DNA from: Aquarana catesbeiana
Lineage: Eukaryota; Chordata; Amphibia; Anura; Ranidae
Direction: 5' to 3'
NCBI RefSeq assembly: GCF_042186555.1
Contig: NC_133332.1
Coordinates: 240,306,406-240,370,405 of the forward strand
Length of the DNA stretch: 64,000 bases
Shown piece by piece: positions 33,846-44,587 of the stretch. Each line of letters opens with the position of its first letter. Position 1 is the first letter of the stretch. A model generated the notes under the pieces. It was not told the DNA's origin. It worked only from the letters and a program-made list of their open reading frames with translations, and made no database searches. The position numbers and the translations under genes were made by a program.

Positions 33846-34459
33846 TCAAGGATCTCCAATCATTCTAAAGAAAGGGCCAGTTTACTGACTGCAGAATTTA
33901 GGAGGGCCAGACTGGCCAGTGGGAGTAGACAATCATACCATACCAGCATTGGTGTAAGTGTGAGGAGAAGTGCCCCATGGTTGGTGCCAGTGGGAGGAAG
34001 AGTGCCCCATTGTTAGTGTTAGTGGGAGGAAGAGTGCCCCATTGTTGGTGTCAGTGGGAGGAAGAGTACCCCATTGTTAGTGTCAGTGGGAGGAAGAGTG
34101 CCTCATTGTTGGTGTCAGTGGGAGGAAGAGTGCCTCATTGTTGGTGTCAGTGGGAGGGAGAGTGCCTCATTGTTGGTGTCAGTGGGAGGAAGAGTGCCTC
34201 ATTGTTGGTGTCAGTGGGAGGGAGAGTGCCTCATTGTTGGTGTCAGTGGGAGGAATAGTGCCTCATTGTTGGTGTCAGTGGGAGGGAGAGTGCCTCATTG
34301 TTGGTGTCAGTGGGAGGGAGAGTACCCCATGGTTAGTCTCAGTGGGAGGAAGAGTGCCCCATTGTTGGTGTCAGTGGGAGAAATAGTGCCCCACGGGCCT
34401 GATAACGGCAAGCACAGGGCAGCATTTGGCCCACGAGCTGTAGTTTGGAGATCACTGTA
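33846..34459. mobile_element. hAT-like element with internal 32-bp minisatellite
   Basis: The left end 'caaggatctccaat' and 'gggcca' are inverse to the right end 'ttggcccacgagc' / 'gtttggagatcactg'. The flanking 8-mers 'cactgagt' and 'tactgtgg' match only partly. Most of the interior is the minisatellite at 33965-34393. Confidence 0.55.
33965..34393. repeat. 32-bp minisatellite
   Basis: About 13 units of 'ttggtgtcagtgggaggaag' plus 'agtgcctcattg', with point variants ('ccccattg', 'agggagagt'). Confidence 0.95.
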
Positions 34460-35008
34460 CTGTGGGGTTTTAAAGTTTAGTAACTGGAAAACTGCTGTTT
34501 GCAAGTTGGTGCTGGCTTTTCTAGAGGACTATACGTACTGTATGTCTTTTTTTTTTTTTTTTTAAATATATCGAGAATGCAGGTAGCAGATACGGTGCAT
34601 CCGAAAAGTATTCACAGCGCTTCACTTTTTCCACATTTTGTTATGTTACAACCTTATTCCAAAATGTATTAAATTCATTATTTTCCTCAAAATTCTACAA
34701 ACAATACCCCATAATGATGTGAAAGAAGTTTGTTTGAAATCTTTGCAAATTTATTAAAAATAAAAAATGAATAAAATCCCATCTACATAAGTATTCACAG
34801 CCTTTACTCAATACTTTGTTGAAGCACTTTTGGCACCAATTATAGCCTCAAGTCTTTTTGAGTATGATGCTACAAGCTTGGCACACCTATTTATGGCCAG
34901 TTTTTCCCATTCTTCTTTGCAGGACCTTTCTAGCTCCATCAGGTTGATTGGAGAGTGTCGGTGCACAGCCATTTTCAGATCTCTCCAGAGATGTTCAGTC
35001 GGGTTCAG

Positions 35009-36319
35009 TCAGTCTGGGCTCTGGCTTGGCCACTCAAGGACATTCACAGAGTTGTCCCATAGCCACTCCTTTGTTATCTTGTCTGTGTGCTTAGGGTCAA
35101 TGTCCTGTTGGACGATGAACATTCGCCCCAGTCTGAGATCCAGAGCACTCTGGAGCCGGTTTTCATCAAGGATATCTCTGTACATTGATGCATTCATCTT
35201 TCCCTCGATCCTGACTAGTCTCCCAATTTCTGCCACTGAAAAACATCCCCAAAGCATGACGCTGCCACCACCATGCTTCCAGGGGCGAACAGTCCATTAG
35301 GGGTGCCCGGGCGCCAACTCCCCTATCCATGTGTCTGGCCCCCATGCAGGATGCCCTACACATGAATGGGGGGGAGGTCTTTTTTTGAAGAACCTGATTA
35401 GAGCCAGAGGCTCTAATATGCTTCAAAATACGGTGGGCTTGGAGGGCAAAGGTGTGTTACAATAGCGGATGAAAATTTGCAATTAAAACACTGATCCTCC
35501 TCCTGGCCAATCAGGAAGCGGGTCTGACCCGTTTCCCGATTGGCCGAAAGGAGAAGCGTCCCGATTGGCCGCCAAGGAGCAGGGACGAAACATAAGCCAC
35601 CGTAAGCCGCCATGAGCAGGGGAAGGGGAAGCTGCCTTAATGCCCGCGGGGAGCAGGGAAAGCTGCCTTGATGCCCGCGGAGAGCAGGGGAAGCTGCCAG
35701 TGATGCCTGTCTCCTGGGTGAAGCGCTGCTTGCTATAGATGAGGTAAGTGCTCCGGACCCGACAGACCGGACCAAGGGGGTGTCTGTGGGTGCACTGTTT
35801 GGCCAGGTGATGAGCGGTGCCTGGTTTCCTCCAGACATGACGCTTTCCATTCAGGCCAGAGTTCAAACTTTGTTTCACTGGACCAGAGAATATTTTTTCT
35901 CATGGTCTGAGAGTCCTTCAGGTGCCTTTTGGCAAACTCCAGGCAGGCTGTCACGTGCCTTTTACTGAGTGGCTTCTATCTGGCCAGTCTACCATACAGG
36001 CCTGATTGGTGGAGTGCTGCAGAAATGGTTGTTCTTCTGGAAGGTTCTCCTCTCTCTACAGAGAAACGCTGGAGCTCTGTCAAAATGACCATTGAGTTCT
36101 TGGTCACCTCCCTGACTAAGGCCCTTCTCCCCGATCGCTCAGTTTGGTCGGGCGGCCCGCTCTAGGAAGAGTCCTGATGGTTTCAAACTTTCTCCATTTA
36201 CAGATGATGGAGGCCACTGTGCTCATTGGGACCTTCAATGCTACAGAAATTTGTCTGTTCCCATCCCCAGATCTGTGCCTCGATACAATCCTGTCTACAG
36301 ACAATTCCTTGGACTTCAT
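35009..36319 (-). pseudogene. Tc1 transposase pseudogene (family F), split
   Basis: Starts at 36319 with 'MKSKELSVDRIVSRHRSGDG' (N-terminal helix-turn-helix), then 'SVALKVPMSTVASII' and 'LPRAGRPTKLSDRG'. The central part (35954-35733) has 'FAKRHLKDSQTMRKNILWSS' followed by ETKFELW; the first catalytic Asp of the usual SDETK is changed to Ser (SSETK). After the insertion, the C-terminal part (35257-35009) has 'MLWGCFSVAEIG', 'QQDIDPKHTDK' (second Asp) and 'LEWPSQSPD'. The catalytic Glu region lies below 35009 in another frame. Dead by mutation, frameshift and insertion. Confidence 0.88.
35280..35790. other. insertion within Tc1 family F
   Basis: The Tc1 sequence breaks at 'caccaccatgcttc' (35279) and resumes at 'tttggccaggtgatgagcgg' (about 35797). 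The insert begins 'caggggcgaacagtcc', a hAT-like end, but no inverse right end or target duplication is visible. It contains a local repeat 'gcagggaaagctgcc' / 'gcaggggaagctgcc' (35590-35700). Confidence 0.55.
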
Positions 36320-37450
36320 GGCTTGCTTTGTGCTATGATATCCACTATTAACTGTGGGACCTTATATAGACAGCTGTGTGCCTTTCCAAATCATGTCCAA
36401 TCAACTTAATTTACCACAGGTGGACTCCAATCAGGTTGTAGAAACAACTCAAGGATGATCAGTGGAAACAGGATGCAAATGAATTCAATTTTAAGTGTCA
36501 CGGCAAAGGCTGTGAATACTTATCTACAGTACATGTGATTTTTTTTGTCTTTTATTTTTAATAAATTTGCAAATATTTCAAACAAACTTCATTCACGTTG
36601 TCATTATGGGGTATTATTTGTAGAATTTTTAGGAAAATAATGAATTTAATCCATTTTGAAATAAGGCTGTAACATAAGAAAATGTGGAAAAAGCGAAGCG
36701 CTGTGAATACTTTCCATATGCACTGTAGAGTGGCTGCAACTTTTTGCCAATGAGGCAACATGAAAATGACAATTTATAGTTTAGTAGCATAAATTGAAGA
36801 TAAAATAAGAGTACTGGGTCTTATGCCGCGTACACACGATCGGATTTTCCGTCGGGAAATGTTGGATGTGAGCTTGTTGGCGGTAAGTCCGGCCGTGTGT
36901 ATGCTCCATCGGACATTTGTTGTCAGACTTTCCGCCAACAAATGTTGGATAGCAGGTTCTCAAATTTTCCTCTAACAAATGTGTGTTGTTGGATTGTCTG
37001 ATCGTGTGTACACAAGTCTGTCGGACAAAAGTCCAAAGTACAAACACGCATGCTCAGAAGCAGAAGCGGTCGGTCTTGTAAATTAGCGTTCGTAATGGAG
37101 AATTAACATTCGTGATGTGCAAACTATCAAATCTCCAAATGCAGTGCACAATTCTCGTCTTCTTTAATGGGATAATAATGAAGCTGCTTTGCTGGTGATA
37201 CTGATGGAGTTATTGCAAAAGATTTTTCAAAGGCTTTTTTTTTTGAAGTGATATCAAGAATAAAAATAATACTAGCGCTAAATGAAAAGCGTAAAAAGAA
37301 ATGCGTGATTCAACACTCACAAAACTTCTACTAACACAAAATTAGCAGAAGGAGCCCAAAGGGTGGCGCTAAAGAGCTGAAAAACCACGTAGTAGGTCTA
37401 GTACGTCACTACGTTCGTAATTGTTGGCCAACATTTGTGTGACCGTGTGT

Positions 37451-37775
37451 GTTTATTTATTTATTTTAGGTACTTACATAGCGCCGTCAATTTACGCAGC
37501 GCTTTACATATACATTGTACATTCACATCAGTCCCTACCCTCAAGGAGCTTACAATCTAAGGTCCACACTCACATTCATACATACTAGGGACAATTTAGA
37601 CAGGATCCAATTAATCATGTCTTTGTAGTGTGGGAGGAAACCAGAGTACCCGGAGGAAACCCACCCAGGCACAGGTAGAACATACAAACTCCAGGCAGGT
37701 AGTGTCGTGGTTGGGATTCGAACCAGGGACCCTTCTTATTGCTAGACGAAAGTGCTATCCACTGTGTATGCAAGA
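37451..37775 (-). mobile_element. tRNA-derived SINE with L2-type tail
   Basis: On the minus strand the head reads like a tRNA: A-box region 'cacagtggatagcac' (about 37751-37766) and B box GGTTCGAATCCC (37713-37724). The body includes 'gtttcctcccacactac' and 'cttagattgtaagctcct'. The 3' tail 'gtaaagcgctgcgtaaattg' and 'ggcgctatgtaag' matches the 3' end of the L2 LINE at 42146-42292. It ends in (AAAT)n-like repeats at 37451-37466. It is non-coding and would depend on a LINE's reverse transcriptase. Confidence 0.9.
37713..37724 (-). promoter_or_regulatory. Pol III B box of the SINE
   Basis: GGTTCGAATCCC on the minus strand, a full match to the tRNA B-box consensus GGTTCGANNCC. Confidence 0.85.
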
Positions 37776-37845
37776 CAAGTTTGAGCCAACACCCTTCGAA
37801 CAAAATTCCACGGTTTTGTTGTCCGATCGTGTGTACGGGGCATTA

Positions 37846-38205
37846 GGGTAAACATTAAAGGACGTTTAGACGAATGACCAGTATGTCTTTTTACCTTAGG
37901 ACAAAAATGCAGCTGGTGCATTCAGAACTTCTGACGCTTATACTTGTTCCAGGTCGGTGGGAAAATGCGTAACAGCCATGTGTGCATTTTTAGAAGTTTC
38001 CTTTAAATATCAGTAGGTTTCTGCATACTCTCTACAACTGATGTTTATCATTATTCAAGGGTTGCACATTGAAGAAATGGAACTACATGAAAGGACCTCC
38101 CTACTAGTAAGGGACAGTTGGCCATTCTGGTAAGGGGACATAGGGGCCTTCCAAGCCAGCACTACATTTAATTTATGAACCCAATTTCAGCATCAAGGTG
38201 CCCAT

Positions 38206-38236
<31 letters not shown>

Positions 38237-39179
38237 AAAAGTTTGGTAACTGTAAAACATATCTATGGAATGCACAGAAAAACGCAATTTCCTGAAAAAA
38301 GTCAGGCTCTTTGGCAGCCTGCAAATTCTGCTGTGATAACAAGAGCCCGAAGAACTCCTAATAACCCCTCCCGCAGCCGACCTACTGTTGTGCAGGTTCC
38401 TGTTTAGCAAGGAGAAGGTTAACTGCTGTAGCAAAGGATCATGGAGCTGCTTTCGCTATCCTCTGTGGCTAGGCCAGTGGCTGGTCCCTTCTCCGCCCGC
38501 TGGCTGCTCAGAGGTGATAAGATGCTATCTGATTGTAAGCGACATGTTTGGTAAAGGCTGACATCAGTTACACAGAGGAGGGAGTTGTGGTGATGAGAGG
38601 AAGGGAGAGAAGGGTGAGAGCACACAAAACTTGGGCACACAGAGGCGGCTGGAAGAGAGCGGGACAATATGGAAGCAGGAAAGACAACTCCCGCTAACTC
38701 TGGGGAGGTCTAAGAGGGACTAGATCATAAAGAACGCTCACCTGGCTTAGGGAGGCATATTATATTGGTGAAAAGTACAATCAATAAACCTGTCTATACA
38801 GAAAAGTGGGGGGCTCCCTAGTTTGAACTCTCTTGAAGATGCTACTTCCCTGGCCGGCTTCAATAAACGCAACAGCTATGGGGTTTCTGACTTTTCTCTG
38901 ACTGCCTTATCTGCCTGCTTGTTTCGGGTTAGTGACTTGGAAACTATCAATACTACTGGGTCCACATGACAGCCAGGCAACTGGCATTTTCAAAAGAGAT
39001 TAACAATAGCAGTCTCCCTTGACAAAAAAAAGTCAGCAATGGCAGATCCTATAGCTCGCTCTTCAAAAACCTTTATTTTGTAAGGGGAACTGAAGTTTTG
39101 ACTATAGTTATTAAATTGATAAACATTTTTATATAATTTTATCAAGGTAAATGATTGCATTGTAGAACATTGTCTTATA
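37846..39179. other. unassigned sequence with an (AAAT)n microsatellite
   Basis: (AAAT)n at 38206-38240. No recognised gene. Frames at 38168-38667 have no known domain. Confidence 0.4.
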
Positions 39180-39346
39180 TACACTATATTACCAAAAGTA
39201 TTGGGACACCTGCCTTTACACGCACATGAACTTTAATGGCATCCCAGTCTTAGTCTGTAGGGTTCAATATTGAGTTGGCCCACCCTTTGCAGCTATAACA
39301 GCTTCAACTCTTCTGGGAAGGCTGTCCACAAGGTTTAGGAGTGTGT

Positions 39347-39906
39347 CTATGGAAATGTTTGACCATTCTTCCAGAAGCGCATTTGTGAGGTCAGGCACTG
39401 ATGGGGATGAGAAGGCTTGGTTCGCAGTCTCCACTCTAATTCATCCCAAAGGTGTTTTATCGCGTGGAGGTCAGGACTCTGTGCAGGCCAGTCAAGTTCC
39501 TCCATCCCAAACTTGCTCATCCATGTCTTTATGGACCTTGCTTTGTGCACTGGTGTGCAGTCATGTTGGAACAGGAAGGGGCCACCTTCAAACTGTCCCC
39601 ACAAGTTGGGAGCATGAAATTGTCCACAATGTCTTGGTATGCTGATGCCTTAAAACAAGAGTCTTCAAACTACGGCCCTCCAGTTGTTCAAGAACTACAA
39701 TTCCCACCATGCCTAGCCATGTCTGTGAATGTCAGAGTTTTACAATGCCTCATGGGATGTGTAGTTCCGCAACAGCTGGAAGACCATAGTTTGAGGATCG
39801 CTGCCTTAAAAGTTCCCTTCACTGGAACTAAGGGGCCAAGCCCAACCCCTGAAAAACAACCCCACACCATAATCCCCCCTCCACCAAATGATTTGGACCA
39901 GTGCAC
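39347..39906 (-). pseudogene. Tc1 transposase fragment (family D)
   Basis: The frame 39906-39688 starts in 'KSFGGGGIMVWGCFSGVGLG', then 'PLVPVKGTFKA'. After the nested MITE, the frame 39604-39347 has 'FLFQHDCTPVHKARSIKTWM' (second Asp), 'LDWPAQSPDLHAIKHLW' (the usual N-P-I-E is altered to H-A-I-K, removing the catalytic Glu) and 'RTKPSHPHQCLTSQMRF'. The N-terminal third of the transposase is not present in this derivative. Confidence 0.85.
39656..39803. mobile_element. hAT MITE with exact 8-bp TSD
   Basis: TSD CCTTAAAA at 39648-39655 and 39804-39811. Ends 'caagagtcttcaaactacgg' and 'ccatagtttgaggatcgctg' are inverse. 'gaactacaattcccaccatg' and 'catgggatgtgtagttcc' are the inner arms. Removing it restores the Tc1 sequence 'gatgccttaaaagttccc', which is intact at 46691. 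Confidence 0.95.
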
Positions 39907-40133
39907 AAAGCAAGGTCCATAAGGACATGGATGAGCGAGTTTGGGGTGGCGAAACTTGACTGGCCTGTACAGAGTCCTGGCCTAAACCTGATAGAACCCC
40001 TTTGGGAGGTCGGGACTCTGCGCAGGCCACTCAAGTTCACTGCACTAAAATATCAAGGATTGTTGTCAGCCCTGCCTGAGTTCTCTTCTGCTGGACCACA
40101 GATCACCCCACCCCTTCCTTCTAAATCTTCAAA

Positions 40134-40578
40134 TTTAAAGGAGAAGTATCGTTTGGCTGCACTTCTCCTGTGGATCACAGAATGTGCAGTTTGTTCTGCA
40201 CTCCGGTGTCCCATTTTCAGAAGACAGCGGCTGAAGTCACAGAGCTGGTCCAGGCTTCGGAAAGATCACGACCTTGTGGTCGGGATTCACTCACATGTCT
40301 GGACTGTCACCCAGCTTAGCCTCTCAGCGAGCCTGAGCCAGCCCCTCCTGTCCCCTATACAGCTCAGCACTCCAGTGAGCGCTGGAGGAGCAGAGCAGAC
40401 AGCGGTGACTGACAGTCACCAGCTGTCTGCTCACGGAGCCCTGAGAACCGAGCGATCTGCGCTGTTTGATTGCTTGGTTCTCAGTCTTAGAGCCGATGGG
40501 GGGACAGATGCTGCATCCACCTAGGTAAGTATGATTCTGAAAAAAAAAAAAAAAAACAATTCTCAAACTTCGCTTCTA
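40134..40578. repeat. dispersed repeat, 'taaaggagaagt' family
   Basis: Starts 'ttaaaggagaagtatcgttt' and ends with an A-run and 'aaacttcgcttctaaa'. It shares 'ccagtgag', 'gctggag', 'agtgactgacagtcacc' and 'ggtaagtatg'-type blocks with 51900-52138. Non-coding. Confidence 0.6.
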
Positions 40579-40915
40579 AATGAACTGTTTCTGAAATGAA
40601 AATGACCCAATTAGCCACTGTAACCACAGGGGTTCATCATTCATGTTCAAAGTTGTTCTGAAATATTTGCAATGCGGTTGGTATGGGCAATACTAAACAT
40701 ACAGTGCTTCATTGAGTCATTTTAAAATAAGAGGCCAAGTACCAATACAGCCAGAGTCTGTAAGATATAGCATTAAGCAAACACTCTGGGGCTGATAAAA
40801 ACACAATTGTATTTATCCTCTGATGAAGCTGGTGGCATCGCTTTCAGTACAACAAAAGTTGTGGCTTTATTATTCAGTCATTACCCTATGGGCAGAAAGA
40901 TACTTTTAACATACC
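40579..40915. other. unassigned sequence
   Basis: Nothing recognised. Confidence 0.3.
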
Positions 40916-41091
40916 TTAGGCTGGCCATACATTGTACAATTTTCCTTTAGATTTAGCAAAAGCATATAATATGAGGTCAGACCTAAACACTTTCAATTTG
41001 TATGCAATCAGGCAGGCCCTTTCATTACATAGTTGAAGGTAAGTCTACAGGAAATTGAATAAGAAAATTGTATAATGTATGGCCAGCTTTA
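40916..41091. mobile_element. Harbinger-like MITE, TTA-flanked
   Basis: TTA (40916-40918), 'ggctggccatacattgtaca', ... 'tgtataatgtatggccagc', TTA (41089-41091). Ends are inverse over about 28 bp. Confidence 0.8.
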
Positions 41092-41570
41092 TTTGCTTAA
41101 GTACACCCCAACAAGTCAAGCAAGTTTACGATCATTTATTTCATTCTTCCCTTTCTCCTGGTGTTCCTTGAGAGCCCTACTTCACCCAACAAGAAACTTC
41201 TATACATGGCTGCTGGAAGAATCTTTTGGATGACGCTACGCACGTTCTTTTTTATAATAGTTTGTTACAAAAGACAATTGTGAAATGTATTGTAACCTTT
41301 GATGTTGTCCAGTAACATTGTCCTGCCTATGGGATGGGTATTATTCAGTCCTCCAATTGTCCGGGAACCCCAATATAATCTAACAGGCAGTATCAGGGAA
41401 TGCTGGAATTCTATTCTTTCCAGTTTTTGTTCTTTGAACTTCCTGGACCCTAGAACTGCACGGAGTGTCTATTAAGATTTTTGCTGTCTACAACTTCTCT
41501 GACAATATTTAAAGGTGGGTTCCATCTAAAGCTGTGGGTGAATGATGACCTCTGGGTAAATTCAAATTAC
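41092..41570. other. unassigned sequence
   Basis: No recognised gene or element. Confidence 0.3.
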
Positions 41571-41792
41571 TACCCTGTTTCCCCGAAAATAAGACCTAGC
41601 GTGATTGTCAGTGATGGCTGCAATATAAGCCCTACCCCCCAAATAAGCTCTACCCTGTTTCCCCGAAAATAAGCCCTACCCTGAAAATAAGTCCTACAAG
41701 GACTTTAACTAGGGCTTATTTGGGGGGTAGGGCTTATATTGCAGCCATCACCGACAATCACGCTAGGTCTTATTTTCGGGGAAACAGGGTAA
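41571..41792. mobile_element. TA-flanked MITE with ~38-bp TIRs
   Basis: TA (41571-41572), 'ccctgtttccccgaaaataa', ... 'ttattttcggggaaacaggg', TA (41791-41792). The inverse match continues through 'gacctagcgtgattgtc'. A TA duplication suggests a Tc1/mariner-type MITE. It has an inner copy of the end at 41649, so the left end is partly duplicated. Confidence 0.8.
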
Positions 41793-42292
41793 CAACAACA
41801 TCTTACAAAGCCATCCAAAACTCAGCCCCCAGCTACGTCACTAACCTAGTCTCAAAATACCAACCAAAACGTTCTCTTCATACCTTCCAAGACCTCTTGT
41901 TTTCTAGCACCCTTGTCACTTCCTTCCATGCGCCTCTCCAGGACTTCTCCCAAGCCTCTCCCACCTTATGGAACCCCCTACCCCAATCTGCCCAACTATC
42001 TCCTACTTTGTCAAGTTTTAGAAGATCCCTGAAAACCCATCTCTTCAGAGAAGCCTATCCTGCCTCCACCTAATAACTGTACATTTATTTTCTCCATCAG
42101 CTCATCCCCCATAGTTTTTACCTTTTGTATCCATTGACTCTCCCTCTTAGATTGTGAGCTCTAACGAGCAGGGTCCTCTGATTCCTCTTGTATTGAATTG
42201 TATTGTAACTGTACTGTTTGCCCACGTGTTGTAAAGTGCTGCGCAAACTGTGGGCACTATATAAATCCTGTATAATTATAATAATAAATGTA
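41793..42292 (+). mobile_element. L2-type LINE 3' end
   Basis: The frame to the stop at 42071-42073 contains 'SYVTNLVSKYQPKRSLHTFQ', 'PTLWNPLPQSAQLSPTLSSF' and 'RRSLKTHLFREAYPAST', the usual C-terminus of L2-clade ORF2 (after the RT). The 3' UTR 'cttagattgtgagctctaac' and tail 'aaagtgctgcgcaaactgtg' / 'gcactatataaat' follow, ending in AATAATAAATG-type repeats. 5'-truncated, as is usual for LINEs. The upstream part abuts the MITE exactly. Confidence 0.9.
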
Positions 42293-42574
42293 ACAATCCC
42301 TTTGTGCTGCATCCTTTATGCCCCTGGTGCCCAACCTACGGCCCTTTGGTGTATGATATGTGGCCCTCGGACCTCAGCAGTTGGTAGTGGGAGCGTTGAT
42401 TAGGGTAATAGAATTGATCTCTACTAGGCTCAAGTAACATGTTCCCAGTTTCGTATTGTCTTCTGCAGCATATCCCCAGCCAAAAACGTAACATGTCCAC
42501 ATTCTCTGACCCTTATTTCCTCTATTAGGTCTGCAGTTTCTAACAGTCCTCTCAAGCATTACATATACTGAACA
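42293..42574. other. possible hAT end and unassigned sequence
   Basis: 'cctggtgcccaacctacggc' near 42321 and 'gataaccactg' ending near 43560 could be the two ends of a hAT element in which the TTAA element at 42575 is nested ('atgtggccct' occurs at both 42358 and 43490). The pairing is weak. Confidence 0.35.
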
Positions 42575-43489
42575 TTAACCACTTAAGCCCCGGACCATTT
42601 GACTGGCAAAAGACCAGAGCACTTTTTGTGATTCGGCACTGCGTCGCTTTAACTGACAATTGCGCGGTCGTGCGACGTGGCTCCCAAACAAAACTGACAT
42701 CCTTTTTTTACCATAAATAGAGCTTTCTTTTGGTGATATTTGATCACCTCTGTGGTTTTTATTTTTTGCACTATAAACAAAAAAAAGCGACAATTTTGAA
42801 AAAAACGCATTGCTTTTTACTTTTTGCTATAATAAATATCCCCAAAAAATATATAAAAAAAGATTTTTTTTCCTCAGTTTAGGTCGATACGTAGTCTTCT
42901 ACATATTTTTGTTAAAAAAAAATGCAATAAGCGTTTATTGATTGGTTTGCGCAAAAGTTATAGCGTCTACAAAATAGGGGATAGTTTTATGGCATTTTTA
43001 TTAATAATTTTTTTTACTAGTAATGGCAGATTTTTATCATGACTGCGACATTATGGCGGAAACTTTTGGGACTATTCACATTTATACAGCGATCAGTGCG
43101 ATTGAAAATGCATTGATTACTGTGTAAATGTGACTGGCAGTGAAGGGGTTAACCAGGAGGGGGCGCTGCAGGGGTTAAGTGTGTCCTAGGGAGTGATTCT
43201 AACTGTAGGGGGGAGGGGGGACACTGATCACCGCTCCCGATTACAGGGAGCTGTGATCAGTGTCAGTGTTATTAGGCAGAACGGGGAAATGCTTGTTTAC
43301 ATCAGCATTTCCCCGTTCTTCCTCTCCGTGAGACCATCGCGGGTATCCCAGCGGGCCCGCGATCGCGCTCACGGAGCTTGCAGCAGGGTCGCACGCGGCA
43401 AATTTAAAGGGACGTACCTGTATGCCCATTTGCCTGTCCATGCCATTCTGCCGACGTAAATGTTCGTGCAGCGGTCGGCAAGCGGTTAT
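42575..43489. mobile_element. TTAA-type element related to 3408-8940
   Basis: Starts TTAA (42575) 'ccacttaagccccgg' and ends 'gcggtcggcaagcgg' followed by TTAT (43486-43489). Shared blocks with 3412-3830: 'attcggcactgcgtcgcttt', 'ataaatagagctttcttttg', 'ggtttgcgcaaaagttatag'. Shared with 8881-8936: 'tgccattctgc', 'ggcggtcggcaag'-like. No ORF. Confidence 0.8.
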
Positions 43490-43930
43490 ATGTGGCCCTT
43501 TGGTGATGTCAGGGGCCGAATTTGAGGTCCCCTTTAGCTCATAAGTTGATAACCACTGCTTTATACTGTAAAATAAAAATACAGTGCCTTGAAAAAGTAT
43601 TCATACCACTTAAAATGTTCCACATTTTGTCATGTTACAACCAAACACGTAAATGTATTTTATTGGGATTTTATATGATAGACCAACACAAAGTGGCACA
43701 TAATTGTGAAGTGGAAGGAAAATGATAAATGGTTTTCAAATTTTTTTTACAAATAAATATCTAAAAAGTGTGGTGTGCATTTTTATTCAGCCCCCTTTAC
43801 TCTGATACCCCAAACTAAAATCTAGTGGAACCAATTACCTTCAGAAGTCACCTAATTAGTAAATAGAGTCCATCTGTGTGTAATTTAATCTCAATAAAAA
43901 TACAGGCCCTCAGAGGTTTGTTAGAGAACC

Positions 43931-44275
43931 TTATGCCTCGTTTCCACTGAGCGGATCGGTTAGGGTGGGTAGTTTTAATGGCCTAGAATGGTCCGATCTA
44001 TTCTGGTGAGCGTTTCCACTGCAAGTGGGACCACAAGGGGCCATACAGGGTTTAGAAAAAATGCCTCAGCATAGCACAGCAGATGGTTTTCTGTCAGCCA
44101 ATCAGTGGAATGTATCATAGCTCCGCCCTAACCGAACCGTTCCATTTTCTATGGCCCCACATCTGAAGCAGGACCCTGAATGGAACGGTTCGGTTCGGTT
44201 GTATGGGCCACTTTCATAATGGAAACACCCAAAATAGCGTACCGAACCGATCCGCTCAGTGGAAACGATGCATTA
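43931..44275. mobile_element. Harbinger-like MITE nested in Tc1
   Basis: TTA (43931-43933), 'tgcctcgtttccactgagcg', ... 'cgctcagtggaaacgatgca', TTA (44273-44275). Inner inverse blocks: 'gatcggttaggg' / 'aaccgatcc'. Non-coding. Confidence 0.88.
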
Positions 44276-44587
44276 GTGAACAAACAGCATCATGAAGGCC
44301 AAGGAACACACCAGACAGGTCAGGGATAAAGCTGTGGGGAAGTTTAAAGCAGGGTTAGGTTATAAAAAAATATCCCAAGCTTTAAACATCTCACGGAGCA
44401 CTGTTCAATCCATCATCCAAAATGCAAACCTACCAAGACATGGCCGTCCACCTAAACTGACAGGCCGGGCAAGGAGAGCATTAATCAGAGAAGCAGCCAA
44501 GAGGTCCATGGTAACTCTGGAGGAGCTGCAGAGATCCACAGCTCAGGTGGGAGAGAATCTGTCCACAGGACAACTATTAGTCGTTCA

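Larger units (their letters stand above)
34591..36727 (-). mobile_element. Tc1-like transposon (family F), interrupted
   Basis: Left end 'tacggtgcatccgaaaagta' and inverted right end 'ctttccatatgcactgta'. The inner TIRs 'tcacagcgcttcactttttc' and 'gaaaaagcgaagcgctgtga' are inverse. The transposase is on the minus strand. About 0.5 kb of foreign DNA (35280-35790) splits it. Confidence 0.92.
36821..37845. mobile_element. Harbinger-like MITE carrying a nested SINE
   Basis: TTA (36821-36823), 'tgccgcgtacacacgatcgg', ... 'ccgatcgtgtgtacggggca', TTA (37843-37845). Its ends match the element at 28821. The enlargement to 1 kb is partly due to the SINE at 37451-37775. Confidence 0.85.
39180..40038 (-). 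mobile_element. inverted-duplicate Tc1 derivative, copy 1 (family D)
   Basis: The left end 'cactatattaccaaaagtat' is a Tc1 terminus of the same family as 46230. The transposase runs on the minus strand up to about 39900, then the sequence flips: 'gtgcacaaagcaaggtccat' (39901) repeats, in plus orientation, what is on the minus strand at 39530-39550. The right arm is truncated at about 40015 and there switches orientation again. A hAT MITE (39656-39803) is nested. Confidence 0.85.

Noticed and set aside
34074..34565. 163-codon frame with 'SVGGRVPHCWCQWE' repeats
   Set aside because: Translation of the 32-bp minisatellite in shifting frames; no protein family.
37615..37851. Frames containing 'GFEPGT' or similar
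   Set aside because: This peptide is what the tRNA-derived B-box region gives when translated; it marks a SINE, not a gene.
40324..40566. Frames on both strands at 39901-40566
   Set aside because: Chimeras of Tc1 remnant and dispersed repeat; no domain.
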